This document shows, in pieces, positions 59,801 to 64,000 of a DNA stretch of 64,000 bases. Origin of the DNA: Clitopilus passeckerianus. Lineage: Eukaryota; Basidiomycota; Agaricomycetes; Agaricales; Entolomataceae. The position numbers were made by a program, and so were the translations under genes. The stretch covers positions 1 through 64,000 of the forward strand of contig CALYLX010000047.1 of the NCBI GenBank assembly GCA_944990035.1, written 5' to 3'. The notes below the pieces were generated by a model, which was given only the letters and a program-made list of their open reading frames with translations, was not told the DNA's origin and made no database searches. Position 1 is the stretch's first letter. Each line of letters begins with the position of its first letter.

Positions 59801-62800
59801 ACTTGCCTGTTGTCACATTTCCATCGGGAGCGGCGCCCAAGGGACAGATGGAGAGGGTCTTACAGGCACTTGGAGTTCGTAGGCATGTAGAGCTGCAAGT
59901 CATCTTCAACAGGTATGTTATGTTATGTTATGTTATTATACGTCTACGGTACCTAATTCTCCCCCAAGGATGATTAAAACGAATGAATGGACTGTTGCTG
60001 ACCTAGTCAAATACCTAGTGTCTGTCGAGTCGACGCTATCAGACGAAGAGAGGTCACGACTTAAAGTAACTGCAGCGTTCTGCAAGGAACAAGGAGACTC
60101 AGGAAGCAGTGATCAGAAGCCCACCAGATTCCAAGCCCAGCAATTATACGAGCCATCCGACGTGTTGCGGCAGCTAGGGTTACCTATATTGGATTGGGGG
60201 AAGCAACACAAGTGGCGTAGTTCATCGGATGAAGGTAATATTTATCTTGAACCCAGTTCGATATTCATGAGACTGACTTGGCTAAGCCCGATTTCTGTTC
60301 GATCAGCTGGGGCTCAAACGATATCCTCCTCTTCCAGTATTAATCAATATATGTGCCAGTACCGATTCCAAGGTATTTCAAGTTCTGCATACTTCGTTCC
60401 CGGATGTCCTAATGGACATCTGTCTAGATCCGAAACAACGCACTCAAGTACCTGCTTGATCATATGCATACTCATTACAGGGATTATGAGCCCTCGAAAT
60501 TTGGCGAAATCCCTTTCATCCCATCCATCAGAGGTTCTGAGGCCTGCTTGGGCACTCTGAAAGAGGTAAGATAAGTTCTACCGGCGTCAAACACATCTAC
60601 AATATTCCCAGGTCGTCTGGAATTCCGACTGGGCAAATTTCGGCTTTCTGGTCACAAGCCCGAGCCTTCAGCCGGATGCAGTTGCGAAATTGAAGATCTT
60701 CCAACACCCCATCAGCCATAGGATTGTTGAGGCTCTAGAAAAGAAGCCCCCCAGTTCTGAAGCTGAAGCACGAACATGGTTCAGCATACTTTCTGCACGC
60801 ATCTCAGGTGCGAAACTCGTATATCTCTCGTGATCGCACTCTAATTTACTATAGACTTTTCCTCCGTGGAATTACAACGATTGTCACTGATGAAGATTGT
60901 TCCCGTCACCGACAAGAAGGAGGATTCGCTTCGATATCATGCACCATCTAAATGCTACTTAGGCGGAGATGCTCAAGTGAAGTTCCATTCAAGGTTATTC
61001 GTGTTCGTGAACTTTGGCCAGCCTGCAAACGGGTTTTTGACTGCTTGTGGGACCAAACACGAGCCTAGTGTGGATGAGGTCGCCCTCGTCCTACTCGATA
61101 ACCCTCATGGATTCTATGAATCTGCTGAAGGACCAATTCAGTAAGAGCCCCTGTGCTTCTGACTTATACATTTTACAACACTTATGGTGAACTCTAGGTT
61201 CTTGTCCGAGTTACGGAACCTCGCTGTCAACCAGCGAATGTTGAAGTCTGCCACGATGAGTCGCATGAGGGTGGCACCTATCCTGCTAGGCTCGAGGCGC
61301 AAGGCACGCAAGGGGGATGAAAAGGCAGACCTTGAAGACTACGAAGAGGATTTCGAGTTGGAATATGACCTGAAGAAACCTTCTGAAATTGTCATTGCCG
61401 ACGACACCCACGGCCTACAGGCATTCGGTGATTCTCTCTTCATAGCACCGCAAGAGGACATTTTAGAAGGTAACAAGCAATTGGGATGCCAACCTCACTT
61501 TACTCATGCGACAATTTAGCTTTCTACGCTGAGCTCGGTTCCAAAAGGCTGAGTGCTCTTGTCCTTGAAGATTACCAGACCAGCTCTGAAATCAGGGACT
61601 CGAAAACCGCACTGGACATCCGTGCTCTTGTGCTAGAACGTCTTCCCCTTTTCCTTCATGAGCACAGTCACGCCCGGACGAGGGTAACTTACTCCTGGTT
61701 GACATCACCCGACAACTTTACCGTCAGAACATACGGCAAGCTGACAGTCAACAAATCTCTGACCTTCGGCGATCTACGACTGTCTCGAAAGCAGGAAGTC
61801 TCTGCGCTTGCACGCCGGCCAAGCAGATATGGCGCCATCGAGCTCGCCATAGCCGGAAATGCACAGATTGATATGTATGAGTGAGTTGAACTCATCTGGC
61901 TCCTCCCACTAACGGCCTGACTTCTGACGCAGGGTGGCTCTATCTTTGAATCGTCTCATCTTTGAGTCCCCGCGGGCGAATGATGCCCTTCTGTTCATGA
62001 CCATACTCTCGACCGACCTCAAAGCGCTCAAACGGCGAGGTTACAATGGTACGAATGTGGAATGTTATTGTGCATTTGTCCGATGTTGCTGATTCTTATG
62101 ATAGTTGACAGAATCCTTCGTCAGCAGCAAGCGCAGAGGGCCGCCGAGGCGGCTAAAAGGGCAGAGAAGGCAGAGTTGCTCTCCAAAGCACAATATGATG
62201 GGCTAGATTCACCCACATCGCCGCCTCCCCTTCCCGAAAAAGATTCTTCTTCGCTGTCGACCACGAACTCAACCAGACGACCTGCACCAGCACCACTACC
62301 CGCTGCAAACAGCATCAAGAAGTTGTTTTCGAGGAAGCCATCTCTCGCCCCAGAGCTCCCTCCAGCCATTCCTCCCCCTTCAACCAGACCTCTGCCCGAA
62401 GAGGGTAAACCAACAAATACCAAGGGAACAAGAGCGACACCACTGAGCAATATAGGTATCATAAAGTCACTTGTCGGTTTCTACACATTCTTACCCGTTT
62501 GAACCAGCATCAAACATTGACATGGCTGTCAAAGCATGCCGACCCGAATCCGGCAACCTCCTGAGAAATAGAGAAGAAATGCGTCAAATAAGGGAATCTC
62601 TTAACGAAGGCTACTGTGACATTTCAGGGAGGGTAGGAGATCTGAACCGTGTTGGTGAGTTACTCGTTTCTCAATGTAGTGGTTTAAAAGCCGAATGTCA
62701 TTGTAGGGGAAGTGGGAAAGATCAAGATATATCTTTCATATGGTGGGAGCTTCTCATAAAGCCTGTCCATTTCTATCCCTGATATCCCTGTCAGATGTAC

Positions 62801-63279
62801 CTGAACAAAGGGACTTTGTTTCCCTACAGAAGGATTCTATTAGTCGATTCGTGTATCTTGTCACGAAGCTTGCCCGAGCCTACGACGTGCCTCTCACCAG
62901 CATGCATATTTTCTACGATCTGGGTGGGACGCTGATTGCTTTCAATCGCAATGGCAGTATATTCCTAAATCTTCGGTATTACCAGGAATGGCGTGCGTCA
63001 TACCAATCTTCCCACTTTCACTCTATTGACTTACCCGTAACAGACGATTCCGAAGTTCTTGCCGGCAATCTAAACACAGCGTACATCTCATGGTTCGTAC
63101 CAACGCAGATCCTGTCTGTTCCGTGAATGAATCGATCTTTTACTCCTTCAAGGTATTTTACCCTCGCCCACGAGATCGCACACAACCTCGTCCAACCACA
63201 TAACTCGGAGCACGAGTTCTATTTCTCCGCCATCTGTGAGAAGCACCTAATGAATTTGGGACAACTTCTGGCTGCTTAA
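56810..63279 (+). CDS. Giant fungal DUF3684 protein: sacsin/Hsp90-type GHKL ATPase with C-terminal HEIAH motif
   Basis: About 1,750 residues over roughly twenty exons, all joins in frame. The start MANVARDAL joins WASGHDESVEVNQRALIDKV. A GHKL ATPase follows: N-box FRELLQNSDDAQATSVEIRF and, after an intron, G-box EKIGAFGVGFYSLFSVTEEP; this is the Hsp90/sacsin-like fold. The large middle is the fungus-specific DUF3684 region (ATRIFIGHATGQTTGLGGHM; FPWSELTIPQWLQHLCSP; SLMKIVPVTDKKEDSLRYHA). A Pro/Ser-rich linker with coiled-coil (QQQAQRAAEAAKRAEKAEL) lies at about 62110-62450. The last 150 residues contain GSIFLNLRYYQEW and YFTLAHEIAHNLVQPHN then SEHEFYFSAICEKH, an HExxH zinc-protease-like motif, ending at TAA 63277-63279. 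The biochemical function of the family is not established; an ATP-dependent chaperone or protease-like role is an inference. Confidence 0.88.
59913..59937 (+). repeat. Short TATGT microsatellite in an intron
   Basis: About four copies of TATGT just after the donor of a DUF3684 intron. It is removed by splicing and has no coding effect. Confidence 0.6.
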
Positions 63280-64000
63280 TGTTGCTCGGTTATAACTATC
63301 TATATTGTGTATTTGTTAGAATGTAAATATGCTTGACTCTCTCCGAGGAACTCAGTGTTGTAAAGAGTTCGCGGATTAGCCTAAGGAAGTGGTCGGCAAA
63401 GATGTGACCTCCACGTGGAAGCTGATCAGTCTGAGTTGGCGGAACAATCTTTGTGATTTGGTCCATGCTTCATGTCACTCCTGTCGATATTCCAAGCGTT
63501 CACCATCTTCATTCAAGGCTACCCTGCTGAATGCTCATCACACTGAGTCAGTGTCGTTGTTGTTCTCATCAATCATATCAGGCAGGCCCAAGGTGTAACG
63601 GCCCAACGACCGAGTTACAGCTCCCGAATCTTGCGGAAAAAAGTTGAAAGCATACACCAACAGTGTTCTAGGTGTGCCCATATCGCATATCCTCAAGGAA
63701 CAATGTATTCAGATGCATGTCGTGTTTCAGTACCTCTGCTATGGGTGGTACGCAGGCCGACCCAATTACGCTATCATCACCCCCCACATCCCCAGTGCGC
63801 CGAAAACCTGTAATCACGTACCATTCGCCTTCTAAGGAACTGTCCAATACAAGGCCCTATATTCTAAAGACCACTCAAAGGCAGAAGCGATCCCCATCCC
63901 ACTCCGCAAAATCAGCGACTCCCACTTCTCCCACTCCTGTGTCAAGGACTCTGCCATCGCCAAACGGGACTCCTACCCCGGCGTCACTCAAGCGATGCTC
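63280..64000. other. Right-end interval; possible start of another gene, unresolved
   Basis: The first 100 bp are the 3' flank of DUF3684. From about 63640 the plus strand has open stretches such as ILKEQCIQMHVVFQYLCYGW and, to the edge, EAIPIPLRKISDSHFSHSCV, which have protein-like composition. They stay in frame only with assumed joins, and no known motif is present. The gene, if real, continues beyond 64000; strand and product are undetermined. Confidence 0.2.

Overview
The window is 64 kb of nuclear DNA from a filamentous basidiomycete, most likely an agaricomycete (mushroom-type) fungus. The evidence is gene density (about one gene per 2 kb on both strands), very many short GT-AG introns of roughly 48-70 nt, a class IV chitin synthase, a fungal DUF3684 giant protein, a HsbA-type secreted protein, a Dbf4 homologue, DASH and Mediator subunits, and a fungal DOCK-type exchange factor. 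The species cannot be named from the sequence alone. There is no CRISPR array, operon, rRNA or convincing tRNA.

Layout. 1-6.5 kb: 3' end of a RAX2 cortical-marker gene with a C-terminal SH3 domain, REI1 (60S maturation), a SAP-domain THO1/SARNP protein, divergent HAP2 (CCAAT-binding NF-YA), an orphan protein, and RPS18. 6.9-16.7 kb: alanyl-tRNA synthetase (apparently encoding mitochondrial and cytosolic forms), mitochondrial bL34m, a CLASP-type microtubule protein, a PP2C phosphatase, a small RPEL actin-binding protein and a mitochondrial DUF1279 protein. 17-26 kb: S-adenosylmethionine decarboxylase, a transcription factor with two tandem Zn2Cys6 clusters, DBF4, ATG5 and DASH subunit SPC34. 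26-39 kb: a 7 kb DOCK gene, a MedA/DUF7082 developmental regulator, MED27, an orphan, and a LETM1-like mitochondrial membrane protein. 39-44 kb: SKI3. 44-50.4 kb: an accessory stretch with an orphan disordered protein, a 1.12 kb terminal-inverted-repeat DNA element with no transposase, coding-like relics on both sides of it, and an HsbA-like secreted-protein gene. 50.4-63.3 kb: a CX5R phosphatase, class IV chitin synthase, and a very large GHKL-ATPase DUF3684 protein ending in an HEIAH metalloprotease-like motif. The last 0.7 kb is unresolved.

Most genes are conserved housekeeping or cell-biology genes packed head-to-head or tail-to-tail with gaps of 16-230 bp. Several are related by theme (polarity and cytoskeleton: RAX2, CLASP, RPEL, DOCK, SPC34, CHS; mitochondrion: AlaRS long form, bL34m, DUF1279, LETM1-like), but nothing indicates a dedicated cluster.

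A recurring feature is that many otherwise well conserved genes (RAX2, SARNP, CLASP, PP2C, the Zn2Cys6 factor, DBF4, HsbA and others) contain single-base frame breaks, nearly all in short homopolymers and nearly all repaired by adding one identical base. This looks like base-calling error in the assembly rather than gene death. All coordinates are for the genomic span from start to stop codon including introns; exon joins were worked out by eye.
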